Source: Acidilutibacter cellobiosedens (GTDB taxonomy: Bacteria; Bacillota; Clostridia; Tissierellales; Acidilutibacteraceae). From it: DNA of 64,000 bases. Location of the stretch: NCBI RefSeq assembly GCF_004103715.1, contig NZ_CP035282.1, positions 2,098,673-2,162,672 on the forward strand, read 5' to 3'. A model generated the notes under the pieces. The model did no database searches and had not been told where the DNA came from. It was given only the letters and a program-made list of their open reading frames with translations. Of the stretch, positions 8,263 through 17,298 are shown piece by piece. A program made the translations under genes and the position numbers. How positions within the stretch are numbered: the stretch's first letter is position 1; each line of letters starts with the position of its first letter.

Positions 8263-8970
8263 CTATAAGCCCAAATATGCCTTTTCCACTTCAGGATTAT
8301 TCAATAATTCCTGTCCGGTTCCTTTTAATACTATTTTCCCCAGTTCTATAACATAACCGTAATGGGCACTGCTTAAAGCCAATGTTGCATTTTGTTCTAC
8401 AAGTAAAATGGTCTTGCCCATATTCTGTATTTTATGAATTATATCAAAAACTTCATCAACTATTATGGGTGCCAATCCCATAGAAGGTTCATCCATAAGT
8501 ATCAGCTCCGGATTTCCCATTAAGGATCTCCCTATAGCCAGCATCTGCTGTTCTCCTCCGGACATAGTTCCCGCAAACTGTTTATATCTTGATTTTAAGA
8601 CCGGAAAGAGATCGAGTACCCAAGCCAAGTCCTCTCTTATTATTTCTTTTTTATCTATACGATTGTAAGCCCCCATCTCCAGGTTCTCCATTACAGTCAT
8701 CTGGGGAAAAATATGTCTTCCTTCAGGTATAAGGGATATTCCCATTCCAACAATTCCGGAAGTTTTCAACTTACTGATATCCCTATTCTTCCAAGTAATA
8801 CTACCACCTAAAGTTTTAACCACACCCATAATACAATTTAAAGTAGTAGTTTTCCCTGCTCCGTTCCCGCCAATAAGAGTTGTTATTTTCCCTTCCTCAA
8901 CCGTTAAAGATATTCCGTGGAGTACCTCGGTAGCCCCGTAACCGGCACTAATTTCTTTTATTTCTAGCAT
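8263..8970 (-). CDS. livF: Branched-chain-type ABC transporter ATPase LivF
   Basis: A 235-residue ATP-binding subunit with Walker A GGNGAGKTTT near residue 33, signature MSGGEQQMLAIGRSL, Walker B LILMDEPSMGLAP and the H-loop region. The LivF class is shown by its length and by the NPEVEKAYLGL ending. It pairs with LivG on the cytoplasmic face to drive uptake. The start overlaps the end of livG by 23 bases, so the two are translationally coupled. It is the last gene of the operon before the terminator. Confidence 0.93.
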   Translation of the reverse strand: MLEIKEISAGYGATEVLHGISLTVEEGKITTLIGGNGAGKTTTLNCIMGVVKTLGGSITWKNRDISKLKTSGIVGMGISLIPEGRHIFPQMTVMENLEMGAYNRIDKKEIIREDLAWVLDLFPVLKSRYKQFAGTMSGGEQQMLAIGRSLMGNPELILMDEPSMGLAPIIVDEVFDIIHKIQNMGKTILLVEQNATLALSSAHYGYVIELGKIVLKGTGQELLNNPEVEKAYLGL

Positions 8971-9751
8971 TCACATATTCACCCTTTCCTAAATAAGCGC
9001 TTATTACATCTTTATTGTTGCGAACCTCTTCCGGTCTGCCCTGAGTAATTACCTTTCCATGGTCAAGCACAGAAATCATATCACATATATTCATAACTAA
9101 TTTCATATCATGTTCGATTAATATAATCGTATATCCCTTTTCCCGAAGCCTATCTACAATGTTTAACAGATTTGCCTTCTCTGTGGGATGCATCCCTGCA
9201 GCCGGTTCGTCCAGAAGTATTATTTTAGGCTGAGCAGCTAAAGCCCGAGCAAATTCAACCAGCTTTTGTTGACCGTAAGACAAATTGCTTACAGTTTCCT
9301 GAGCTTTTTCCTCTATGCCCATAAATTTCAGAGCTTCTAAGGCCTTTTCCTTTGCAACCTTTTCATAATGCCGGGATTTTTTGCCATTTATCATAATTGA
9401 AAAAATCGGCGTTGGTGTATGAATATGTTGACCTATCATCACATTATCCAAAACGGACATTTCCTTAAATAATCTTATATTTTGAAAAGTACGGGCAAAC
9501 CCTAAGGAAACAAGCTGATAGGGCTTTACATAAGGTAGTTCTTTTCCTTCCAAGGAAATAGTCCCTGAATCAGATCTGATTAGCCCGGTGATTACGTTAA
9601 AAAGAGTTGTTTTACCTGCTCCGTTGGGGCCGATAATTCCATGTATAGTATTTCTATTAACCTGAATATCAATATTATTTAAGACCTGCAATCCGCCAAA
9701 TCGTACAGAAATTCCCTTTATAGTCAAAATATTTAATTCAAGAGGCATCAT
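8948..9751 (-). CDS. livG: Branched-chain-type ABC transporter ATPase LivG
   Basis: A 267-residue ATPase with Walker A GPNGAGKTTLFNV, signature LSYGQQKLVEFARAL and Walker B IILLDEPAAGMHP. The AGMHP extension and longer insert region are typical of LivG rather than LivF. It couples ATP hydrolysis to the LivHM permease. The gene begins 14 bases after livM and overlaps livF. Operon order livK-H-M-G-F is canonical. Confidence 0.93.
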   Translation of the reverse strand: MMPLELNILTIKGISVRFGGLQVLNNIDIQVNRNTIHGIIGPNGAGKTTLFNVITGLIRSDSGTISLEGKELPYVKPYQLVSLGFARTFQNIRLFKEMSVLDNVMIGQHIHTPTPIFSIMINGKKSRHYEKVAKEKALEALKFMGIEEKAQETVSNLSYGQQKLVEFARALAAQPKIILLDEPAAGMHPTEKANLLNIVDRLREKGYTIILIEHDMKLVMNICDMISVLDHGKVITQGRPEEVRNNKDVISAYLGKGEYVNARNKRN

Positions 9752-9765
9752 ATATCACTCCATAT

Positions 9766-10725
9766 TTATTCATTAATCTTATTATTCTTCCTGTAATTCT
9801 TTTTTATATTGTCCATAATCCCCACTAAACCGTTAGGCATATATATTACTGTAAAAATAAGGATAAAACCATATATTATTAATCTCGTTCCTTGAAAAAC
9901 TCTTAAAAGCTCAGAAATAATCGTTAATACAAAGGCTCCGGCGATTCCTCCTAAAATCGTTCTGTTTCCTCCTATAACGGACATACATAAAAATGCAACC
10001 GAATCATCAAATGTAAAATTATCCGGACTGGCTACACCAGAGAAAGCTCCGAATAATCCTCCTGCTAATCCGGCAAACATAGCGCTTATTACAAAAGCCG
10101 CAATTTTGTAATAGTTTACCGGCACGCCCATAGCTTCGGCAGCCAAATCATCTTCTCTGATAGCGGAAAAAGTTCTTCCTATTTTGGATTTTGCCAGACG
10201 GACTGCTATATAAGTGCCAAGAATTACAAAGATCAGTATTAGGTAGAAAAACTGTCCTTCCGATGTTATTTTCAATCCGAAAATCTCAGGATATGGTATT
10301 CCGGTAAGGCCAGCCGCCCCTTTTGTAACCGGTGTCCAGTTAAGGAGGACAAGTCTTGTAATTTCGCCAAATCCAACCGTAGCCAATACTAAATAAGGGC
10401 CTGATAATTTCATAGCCGGAATACTGATAATCAATCCGCAAGCTGCAGTAGCAACTGTACCAATAATAATTGCAACTAAAAACGGAAAATTAAAATTCAT
10501 CATCATAAGTGCCGATACATATGTTCCAACTGCAAAAAAACCCGCTTGTCCCATAGATGTCTGGCCTGTATATCCGCTTAATAGATTTAAACCTATAGTC
10601 ACCAATGTATAAATACCAGCTAAATTTATAATGTGCAAATAATAAAGGTTATTTATATAAAGGGGCAGGGTCAAAATCAGTACACAGACAGCTATCATTA
10701 AAAAAATCTTTTTGTTTTTTTTCAT
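9766..10725 (-). CDS. livM: Branched-chain-type ABC permease LivM
   Basis: A 319-residue inner-membrane permease with about eight to ten hydrophobic helices. Family hallmarks are the NLLSGYTGQTSMGQAGFF stretch, the EAA-like loop in FSAIREDDLAAEAMGV and the ending IIYGFILIFTVIYMPNGL. It forms the translocation path with LivH, encoded 15 bases upstream. Homologous permeases also serve urea and amide importers, so the substrate need not be an amino acid. Confidence 0.93.
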   Translation of the reverse strand: MKKNKKIFLMIAVCVLILTLPLYINNLYYLHIINLAGIYTLVTIGLNLLSGYTGQTSMGQAGFFAVGTYVSALMMMNFNFPFLVAIIIGTVATAACGLIISIPAMKLSGPYLVLATVGFGEITRLVLLNWTPVTKGAAGLTGIPYPEIFGLKITSEGQFFYLILIFVILGTYIAVRLAKSKIGRTFSAIREDDLAAEAMGVPVNYYKIAAFVISAMFAGLAGGLFGAFSGVASPDNFTFDDSVAFLCMSVIGGNRTILGGIAGAFVLTIISELLRVFQGTRLIIYGFILIFTVIYMPNGLVGIMDNIKKNYRKNNKINE

Positions 10726-10740
10726 TTTAGCACCACCAAA

Positions 10741-11622
10741 CTATACTTTTTGTCCTTTCTTTTTTAGAAATAATCCTGAAGGCCTTAACCACAATACTAA
10801 AATCAGTAAAACAAATGTAATAGCATCACGATAACCGGAACTTATCTGTCCGCCTACTACAGCCTCAATAATTCCAATGAAAAAACCTCCTGTAATAGAC
10901 CCCGGTACAGAACCCAATCCGCCAACTACCGCAGCAACGAACCCCTTTAATCCTATACCTGCTCCCATATTAAAAGTAATGAAGAATATAGGAGCTATTA
11001 AAATTCCTGCCGCTGCACCTAATGCAGCACTTATTGCGAAAGCTACCCTGTCGGCTCTTTCAGTATCAATACCCATAATCATAGCGGCATAACGATCCTG
11101 TGCAACTGCCCTTAATGCTTTCCCTTCTTTAGTTTGTTTCAAAAGATACTGAAATATGATCATTAATAAAAGCCCTACTACAACTATTAAAATATTCTGC
11201 GGCGTTATATTTAAAATTCCCGTAGCTACAGGTTTCGTACTTACAGGCGATGGAAGCAACTGTGCATCAGGGCCCCAAATCATTAGGGCAACATTCCTTA
11301 TAATAATCGATACACCCAATGTAGCAATTATTACATTAATAGGAGGTGCTTTTCTTTGACGCAGCGGCCTCAGAATCGAATATTGTATCAGTACTCCTAC
11401 TAAAGCTACAACAGCCATAGAAATAAATAAAGCAGGTGTAAAACCTAAATTAAATACTTGATAAAGTGTGAAACCTACATATGCCCCAAACATTACCATA
11501 TCTCCTTGAGCCCAGTTAAGGACAGATGAAGCTGCATATATAAAACTATAACTGAGAGCTACTAAAGCATAAATTGCTCCCATAGGCAAACCATTTAAAA
11601 TAAATTGTAACAAGTCTTTCAC
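10741..11622 (-). CDS. livH: Branched-chain-type ABC permease LivH
   Basis: A 293-residue permease with about eight membrane segments and the LivH hallmarks GLPMGAIYALVALSYSFIY, NWAQGDMVMFGAYV and RAVAQDRYAAMIMGI. It dimerises with LivM. A 69-base gap separates it from the binding-protein gene, and a hairpin or processing site there could favour high binding-protein expression, though I see no clear one. Confidence 0.93.
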   Translation of the reverse strand: MKDLLQFILNGLPMGAIYALVALSYSFIYAASSVLNWAQGDMVMFGAYVGFTLYQVFNLGFTPALFISMAVVALVGVLIQYSILRPLRQRKAPPINVIIATLGVSIIIRNVALMIWGPDAQLLPSPVSTKPVATGILNITPQNILIVVVGLLLMIIFQYLLKQTKEGKALRAVAQDRYAAMIMGIDTERADRVAFAISAALGAAAGILIAPIFFITFNMGAGIGLKGFVAAVVGGLGSVPGSITGGFFIGIIEAVVGGQISSGYRDAITFVLLILVLWLRPSGLFLKKKGQKV

Positions 11623-11691
11623 TTCCTTTAAATGTTATGGGAAAGTAACAATGATTTTCCTCAAGTCAGAACTGTTTTTATTCATTGTCCG

Positions 11692-12852
11692 CTATTTAGT
11701 TTCAAATGCTTTAATAAGTGTAAATTTGTTTCCATCAATTTTGGTGATTAACAGTCTTTTGCCTATATCGTCTCCTTGTTCGTTAAATGTGGGATTCCCC
11801 GTAACCAATTCCAATCCCTGTGTATTTCTTATGGCATCTCGTAAAGCTTCCGGTTCACTGCTGTCAGCCTTTAATACCGCATTTGCTATAATATATACCG
11901 TGTCATAAGCTTGTGCACCATGAGGAATCGGATCTTCATTATATTTTTCTTTATACTTCTGAACAAATTCTTTCACTGTGGGAATATCCGCATCCGGTAA
12001 AAATGTCTGAGTCAATATTAATCCCTGAGCAGCATCTCCTCCAAGTTCAATCAATTTTTGAGCTGCCATACCACTTGCTCCGAAAAGCTGAACATCAAGT
12101 CCCAATTGCTGTGACTGATTGCTTATCAGTGCTGCTTCCGTATATAGACCCCACATAAAGATTGCCTGGGCCCCGTTATCTCTTATCGTTATTAACTGCG
12201 GCTTAAAATCTTTATCCCCATTATTATAAGTAGGATTAGCTACTAATTCTAAGCCGTATTTTTCTATAGCATTTTTTAAAAGTTTTGCTCCGCTTTGGCC
12301 ATAATCATCGGAAGCTGTAAAAGTAGCAACTTTAGTAATGCCCAAGTCTTCCTTTGCATACTTAACTAAAGCATCCGCCTGAAAGCTGTCGTTTGCTGCC
12401 GTACGGAAAATCCATTCATTCCCCTGTTCTGTAATTGAAGCTCCGGTTGAACCGGGAGTTATCTGAGGGATTCCTGCTCTTTCTGTAACTACCATATCAG
12501 CTAAAGTTGATGAACTGTTGATAGAAGCAATGATTACATTTACTTTGGATTCTTGAATTAATTTATTTGTGGCACTGGAAGATTTAGTAGGGTTCCCCTC
12601 ATCGTCTTGAAAAACAGCCTCTAATTTCCATTCCCCGGCTAATTTGTTTTTATTAATTTCATTAACTGCTAATTCAACAGCTTTTCGCTGTCCCTGCCCT
12701 AATTGAGCCGAACCTCCCGATTCAGGTCCCACAACACCTATTCTTAAAATTTTTTCTAAAGATTCTTGACTGCTACTACAGGCAGTCAAGGTATTGACTA
12801 CAACAATTAAAAGGATCAATAAGAATATTTTCCCTCTCTTTTTAACATACAT
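11692..12852 (-). CDS. livK: ABC transporter substrate-binding lipoprotein (LivK-like)
   Basis: A 386-residue periplasmic-binding-type protein anchored as a lipoprotein: the signal peptide ends at a lipobox LTAC, with the lipidated Cys near residue 25. The body begins with LRIGVVGPESGGSAQLG, the typical entry into a type I binding fold (Peripla_BP_6). It is the first gene of the operon and lies about 175 bases from the shared palindrome in the divergent region. Neighbouring creatininase suggests a cyclic amide or nitrogen compound rather than leucine; this is inference. Confidence 0.9.
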   Translation of the reverse strand: MYVKKRGKIFLLILLIVVVNTLTACSSSQESLEKILRIGVVGPESGGSAQLGQGQRKAVELAVNEINKNKLAGEWKLEAVFQDDEGNPTKSSSATNKLIQESKVNVIIASINSSSTLADMVVTERAGIPQITPGSTGASITEQGNEWIFRTAANDSFQADALVKYAKEDLGITKVATFTASDDYGQSGAKLLKNAIEKYGLELVANPTYNNGDKDFKPQLITIRDNGAQAIFMWGLYTEAALISNQSQQLGLDVQLFGASGMAAQKLIELGGDAAQGLILTQTFLPDADIPTVKEFVQKYKEKYNEDPIPHGAQAYDTVYIIANAVLKADSSEPEALRDAIRNTQGLELVTGNPTFNEQGDDIGKRLLITKIDGNKFTLIKAFETK

Positions 12853-12967
12853 AAATCAATCCCTCCTCCATTATCTTTTGATATCTCGCTTTATAATTTT
12901 TTCAATTTTATCAACATATCTTATTCTTTATCAAATTCTCCTTTCTATAATAAATTTTCGATATTAT

Positions 12968-13068
12968 TTAAAAAATCTCAATAATGCAAATATTATATTT
13001 TTATTGTATAATATTGATTATATTATTAATGTGTTCAGGAATACATTTTCATAGTATTTATTATATAA
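12968..13068. promoter_or_regulatory. Divergent livK / crp control region with Crp/Fnr-type palindrome
   Basis: The palindrome AATGTGTTCAGGAATACATT sits at 13028-13047. Leftwards, 80 bases align without gaps to the creatininase promoter. Rightwards, a TATAAT-like box near 13062 serves the regulator gene. The arrangement predicts autoregulation and control of import by the adjacent Crp/Fnr protein. Confidence 0.75.
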
Positions 13069-13105
13069 TATTTAAATTAGAAAAACTTCTTATGGGGGTG
13101 ATTTT

Positions 13106-13759
13106 TTGTCTATATATAATGCTGAATATACTATAAATTATGAATACCGAAATGTCCTTTTAACTCATTTTAAGGATATGGGTGAAATCATTGATTTTAA
13201 CAAGGATACTTTAATCGAGTTTGAATATAAAAAATTAAATTATATATATTTAATTCTGAATGGTATAGTTAAACAATTTTTTTTGGATTCCAATGGAGTT
13301 GAAAAAACAATATTGATATTAACAAAAGGAGATATGTTTGGTGAAATAACAATGATTCAAAATGATTATGACCGTGTTATTACCAGAACTTATTCTCCTG
13401 TTAAGGTTTGTAAAATTAATAAAGATATATTTTATAATTACCTAAAAAATAATCCTTATGTATATGATAGTATTTTATTAATGATTACCACAAAGTTCAG
13501 GATATTAATGTACCAGATTTATGACAAAACATATTTGAGTACAAAGGAAAGGCTGTTTTCCCTTTTAAGAAGACTGTCCGTCCAGCATGGTTCCCTCAAA
13601 GAAACAGGTTATGAAATAAATTTAAATCTTACCCATGAAGAATTAGCTACTATGATCGGCTCTACAAGGAGTACTGTAACTAAGCTGTTAAAGACATTAG
13701 AATCTGAAGGCAAGATAACAAGGAACGGGAAAAAAATAATATTTCATTATAAAATATAG
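13106..13759 (+). CDS. Crp/Fnr family transcriptional regulator
   Basis: A 217-residue regulator with an N-terminal cyclic-nucleotide-like beta-barrel (GDMFGEITMIQND near residue 75) and a C-terminal winged helix-turn-helix (THEELATMIGSTRSTVTKLLKTLE). No FNR cysteine cluster is visible at the N-terminus, so it is not an iron-sulphur FNR. Translation appears to begin at TTG 13106 after a GGGGGTG site. It is divergent from the importer and has a palindrome in the shared region and a second copy before creatininase. Confidence 0.9.
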   Translation: MSIYNAEYTINYEYRNVLLTHFKDMGEIIDFNKDTLIEFEYKKLNYIYLILNGIVKQFFLDSNGVEKTILILTKGDMFGEITMIQNDYDRVITRTYSPVKVCKINKDIFYNYLKNNPYVYDSILLMITTKFRILMYQIYDKTYLSTKERLFSLLRRLSVQHGSLKETGYEINLNLTHEELATMIGSTRSTVTKLLKTLESEGKITRNGKKIIFHYKI

Positions 13760-13874
13760 ATAAGCAATATGTATTAAAGTTTTGAATTTGAGCGAAGGGC
13801 AGTACGGATTTGTAAACAAAACTATTATAAATTAGTGTATAATTAGTAATAAAAGTGAACAAGGGAGGATCTAT

Positions 13875-14436
13875 ATGGGAAAAATATTCGTTTATATCTA
13901 TAATGACATGGCAGATTATGAAATAACCTTTACTTGCTATATGCTTAACGGGAATATTAAACATAAAATCACTCCCGTAGCATACAATGAATAATGTTAA
14001 GGCATTATCAGGCCTTATTTATACTCCGGTAATGACTGTAAAGGAAGCAATTGAATATGATGATATCGAAGGACTTATTATACCTGGCGGCAAGAATGAT
14101 GAGCAGAGACCCGAGCTCACAAAGTTAATAAATAAAACATATAAAAAAGGAAAACTTACTGCGGCTATATGCGCAGGTCCCAGGTTCTTTGCAAAGACTG
14201 GGATACTGGAAGATAAAAAGTTCACTACATCACTGTCTCCTGAATATTTCGTAGAACAAAAGAAGGAAGATCCGTTTAACTGGGACAATTTTATAAAACA
14301 AAAGGTAATAAGAGACGGAAACATAATAACCGCACCTGGGGTTTCATTTGTTGATTTTACTGCTGAAATAATGGACTTTTATAAGCTGTTTGAAGATGAA
14401 GCGGAGAAGAAGGATTTCGGAGATACTTTCAAGTAA
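13875..14436 (+). pseudogene. DJ-1/PfpI family protein, frameshifted
   Basis: After GGGAGG, the ATG at 13875 starts MGKIFVYIYNDMADYEIT, the first strand and loop of the DJ-1/PfpI fold, but meets TAA at 13992. The rest continues one base out of frame from about 13987 and contains GLIIPGGKNDEQ and the nucleophile elbow AAICAGPRFF with the conserved Cys. Joined, the two give about 186 residues, the family's usual size. A one-base indel near 13985 explains it. Either a real inactivation or a sequencing error is possible; the downstream 149-residue part could still be translated from ATG 13987. Confidence 0.75.
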
Positions 14437-14535
14437 AAATTACGTGTTCTGAAATATGCTATAAGTTTTAGCTGTGAAAGCACTGAAATTAAAAGTGCTT
14501 AAAGTAAACCCTTTAGCAAAATCCGGAGAAATCCT

Positions 14536-14914
14536 TCATTGAGTTGCCAAGCCTTCCCTCATTTTGAGTTCATTATTATTTATTATTCTGCAAAAATACA
14601 CTTCTTCCAAAATATTAATGATACTTTTCAGTTTATAATAATCACTATATATAAAATCTTCTAATAACATTTTAATGTTTACTAAAAATGTAAAAAGCGT
14701 AAAGATAATTAGTATAAATCCTATTAACAAAAGATGAATATACAGGAATGAAGATGGCAAGTATAGAACCGGTTTTTATAAAATAAGGTGCTTTTAGTTT
14801 TTCTGAGTAATTTTTAATATATTCAATTAAAAATTTAAGTTGATTATCATTTAAATTTTTAACATCAGACTTTTCAATAAATTCTGTTTTCCTCATATTA
14901 TTAAACTCTATCAT
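14536..14914 (-). pseudogene. Small membrane protein, apparently frameshifted
   Basis: Two overlapping frames look like halves of one protein. The first, from ATG 14914, is a charged N-terminus (IEKSDVKNLNDNQLKFLIEY) leading into hydrophobic GSILAIFIPVYSSF. The second frame, to 14536, continues a hydrophobic helix (IGFILIIFTLFTFLV) and a charged tail. The shift falls at about 14700-14740. Its start overlaps the stop of the next gene upstream in an ATGA, so the two formed an operon. I do not recognise the family. Confidence 0.5.
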
Positions 14915-15168
14915 ATTACTACATCCAAATGTTTTTTTATAACTCTATTGAAACTTTTAGTATATGAAAAAAGATATATAATTAAAATTATAATAATTAT
15001 AATAATTTTCAAAATATTATTGATCTTAAACGGTTTATCTATAATTGCTATTACAAAACTCACTGGCAATATAACAAATATAAAAATTTTCATAACCGAA
15101 GAGAAATTTTTTATTATTTTTTTTGATGAATAAATTTTTTTATAATTATCTAATAACTTGTTAATCAC
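14911..15168 (-). CDS. Small hypothetical membrane protein
   Basis: Eighty-five residues with two hydrophobic helices (IFIFVILPVSFVIAII and an isoleucine-rich IIIIIILIIYLFS) separated by a basic loop. A GGAGTTGTTATTG segment precedes the ATG. Its stop overlaps the next start by four bases, which implies translational coupling with the broken membrane gene. Function unknown. Confidence 0.55.
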   Translation of the reverse strand: MINKLLDNYKKIYSSKKIIKNFSSVMKIFIFVILPVSFVIAIIDKPFKINNILKIIIIIIILIIYLFSYTKSFNRVIKKHLDVVI

Positions 15169-15295
15169 AATAACAACTCCTTTACCCTGCTATATGATAA
15201 AATCCTTATCCCCGTATTTTTTCAATTTTCTCTAATTAGTTTTTTGAAATATTATCCGATTTTATTTTATTACTGTGCAGATACCGAGTATTTTA

Positions 15296-15538
15296 TCAGA
15301 CGATTTCAAATCTACCTACATTTAAAATATTCTGATACATCAAGCACTCATCAAGTTTTACCTCAACCAATGTATAATCTGCCATAACCTTGGTTTCAGG
15401 TCGAAATGTTATTTTAATAGTTTTTCCATAATCAATTACTGCACGTCCCGAATTTCTTGACAATGTTTCTTGATTTTTTCCAATCCAGTCAACATTAATA
15501 TAGACTTTCATATCTTTTCCACCCACACCTTTTTTCAT
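15296..15538 (-). CDS. Small hypothetical protein downstream of the sigma factor
   Basis: Eighty residues, beta-rich by composition (KVYINVDWIG, IKITFRPETK). The ATG at 15538 overlaps the sigma-factor stop in an ATGA; an alternative internal start at MKVYIN has a GGTGGG site just before it. No known domain is recognised. The coupling suggests a partner of the sigma factor, perhaps an anti-sigma or accessory protein, but that is only a guess from position. Confidence 0.6.
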   Translation of the reverse strand: MKKGVGGKDMKVYINVDWIGKNQETLSRNSGRAVIDYGKTIKITFRPETKVMADYTLVEVKLDECLMYQNILNVGRFEIV

Positions 15539-16488
15539 TCATATAATTCCAGCTTGAATTTTTTAGCCGCTTTTCTCAACTTTTTAATTGCCTTCTTTTC
15601 AATCTGTCTTATTCTTTCTTTTGTAACACCCAGGATATCACCAACATCTTGAAGAGTCATTCCCTTATCCATATCAAACCCAAACCTCAATCTTATAACT
15701 TTGCTTTCTCTTCTGTTCAGTACATCTTCGAACATTTTTTTAAAAATCTTTTTCAATTCTTCCACTTCGAGTTGACGATAAACTTCACGATAAGCTTCAT
15801 CTTCGCTTACTGCTTTTAAATTTTCTTGAATATCTTCAAAATGAATAGGCGGATTACAGTAACGTAACACCAGAAGCGTTTTTTCATAACCGATATCCAA
15901 TTTAGCTGCGACTTCTTTTACTAAATCATAGTTGTCTTCAAAAGGTAGTGAATAGTAAGGGTGAATATCGATATAGCGCAATGCCTGATTAACTAAATTC
16001 CTAAAACGAGAAGGCAAATGTATAGGCAATCGAACGAATGATTCATGTACATTAATATATTTAAATATCCACAATGATACATATGAATTAAATCTTAAGG
16101 ATCTAGAAAAATCATATTTCTTAATAGCTTTATAAAGCCCCATTGAACCAATCTGAATTATATCCTCCAATTCACTGCTGCCTTTCCTATGCTCATTCCA
16201 CGAAATATAAATTACCCTTTTAAGACAGCACAAGAATATTCTTTCGGTTGCATATTTGTTTCCGTTTTTAGATTGTTCCATTAGAAAATCAAACTCTTTC
16301 GGTTGCAGAGGAACAATCCTCATTACTTCTTTAATAAAACTTTCTAATTCTGGAGTATCCTTTAACACATCACCGTAAAGCCTATCATAGTTAACCATGA
16401 CAAAATCTTTGTACCCTCCTTTTTGCTTATAGGCTAAAGAAGGCGAGACAACATTAGGATATTCGTATATTCGGTTTAACGTTTTCAT
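15535..16488 (-). CDS. RNA polymerase sigma-70 family sigma factor
   Basis: A 317-residue sigma factor. Region 2 is visible near residues 107-145 (LEDIIQIGSMGLYKAIKKYD followed by NSYVSLWIFKYI), and region 4 near the C-terminus has the helix-turn-helix MTLQDVGDILGVTKERIRQIEKKAI. The region 3 linker is short. It resembles group 3/4 alternative sigma factors, with an unusually long N-terminal extension of about 80 residues. It is downstream of the helicase/ATPase genes on the same strand and could direct their transcription. Confidence 0.88.
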   Translation of the reverse strand: MKTLNRIYEYPNVVSPSLAYKQKGGYKDFVMVNYDRLYGDVLKDTPELESFIKEVMRIVPLQPKEFDFLMEQSKNGNKYATERIFLCCLKRVIYISWNEHRKGSSELEDIIQIGSMGLYKAIKKYDFSRSLRFNSYVSLWIFKYINVHESFVRLPIHLPSRFRNLVNQALRYIDIHPYYSLPFEDNYDLVKEVAAKLDIGYEKTLLVLRYCNPPIHFEDIQENLKAVSEDEAYREVYRQLEVEELKKIFKKMFEDVLNRRESKVIRLRFGFDMDKGMTLQDVGDILGVTKERIRQIEKKAIKKLRKAAKKFKLELYE

Positions 16489-16561
16489 TTTCCGGCAAAC
16501 CTTTCTTTCTTAATAAACTATTGGATTTTTCAGTTGACTGGCATTAATCTCCATGAACTCT

Positions 16562-16783
16562 CTAACAACCCATTATAATAATTCTACAATATTCGAAATA
16601 TTCCTTCTTATTTTTATAAAAATCGCAGCAATAAAATCTTACTTTAAGGTGATATCCCATTAAATTTCTAATAGAAGTTCCATTCCGGGTTTGGCCGTTT
16701 TTATTATCAGTAAAACGCTGTATGCACGATAAAACGGCGCCGCATTCTCTGGATAGTAATCCGACGGTATTTAAATTTATCAA
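16562..16783 (-). CDS. Small hypothetical protein coupled to the RQC-like gene
   Basis: Seventy-three residues starting in an ATGA overlap with the upstream RQC-minor-1-like gene. It contains LLSRECGAVLSCIQRFTDN and four further cysteines; no known domain is recognised. Its last third coincides with a dispersed intergenic repeat (see 37856 and 54340), so the C-terminus may have been replaced by repeat sequence. It may be a real accessory subunit or a residual frame. Confidence 0.45.
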   Translation of the reverse strand: MINLNTVGLLSRECGAVLSCIQRFTDNKNGQTRNGTSIRNLMGYHLKVRFYCCDFYKNKKEYFEYCRIIIMGC

Positions 16784-17226
16784 AATATTGTTCCTTCTTT
16801 TGCTAAATAATCAACAGCCCTCTGAATTTCGTTCTGTACCTTCCTATATTCAATTTCCTTCCAGGCTTTCAGCATAGGTATAAACCTCGCGTTTCCTGTT
16901 TGTTTAATTTTCTCAATCAACAACAGTATCATGTCCCTGTTCTTATCCTTTAACTCTTGAACAAAACTGTAGTTTTTATCTTCAAGGAATTTTGTAAATT
17001 GTTGGAACAGTTCCTCCGCATATGTTTCCCTCTCAATTTCCCATCCCATTCTTGAGAAAACAAGCATAGGGATCCTGCCCATATATTCTATTTCAAGGTA
17101 GCCCTTCTTTATCATCCAATCAATCCTGTTGGTTATTTCCTGCAAAGTTAACTCCCGGTAATATCCATAGACAGGGCATCGGTTTAGCCCATATTCAAGA
17201 ACCTTTTTGTCTTTGGAACCTTCCAT
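16780..17226 (-). CDS. RQC-minor-1-like winged-helix DNA-binding protein
   Basis: A 148-residue protein. The N-terminal half resembles the RecQ C-terminal (RQC) winged helix as a free-standing domain: YGLNRCPVYGYYRELTLQEI, then the wing GYLEIEYMGRIPMLVFSRMG. The second half is helical and acidic. I match it from memory to the RQC-minor-1 family found in clostridia. RQC domains melt duplex ends beside helicases, so a role with the Lhr-like helicase encoded 73 bases upstream is plausible. The ATG is preceded by an AT-rich gap with only a weak site. Confidence 0.7.
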   Translation of the reverse strand: MEGSKDKKVLEYGLNRCPVYGYYRELTLQEITNRIDWMIKKGYLEIEYMGRIPMLVFSRMGWEIERETYAEELFQQFTKFLEDKNYSFVQELKDKNRDMILLLIEKIKQTGNARFIPMLKAWKEIEYRKVQNEIQRAVDYLAKEGTIF

Positions 17227-17298
17227 TACTTGTTGATTATATTAAATTATGCTTCTTTTAACGTATCCGCAATATTTTTTTATCCTGTCATATAAAAC

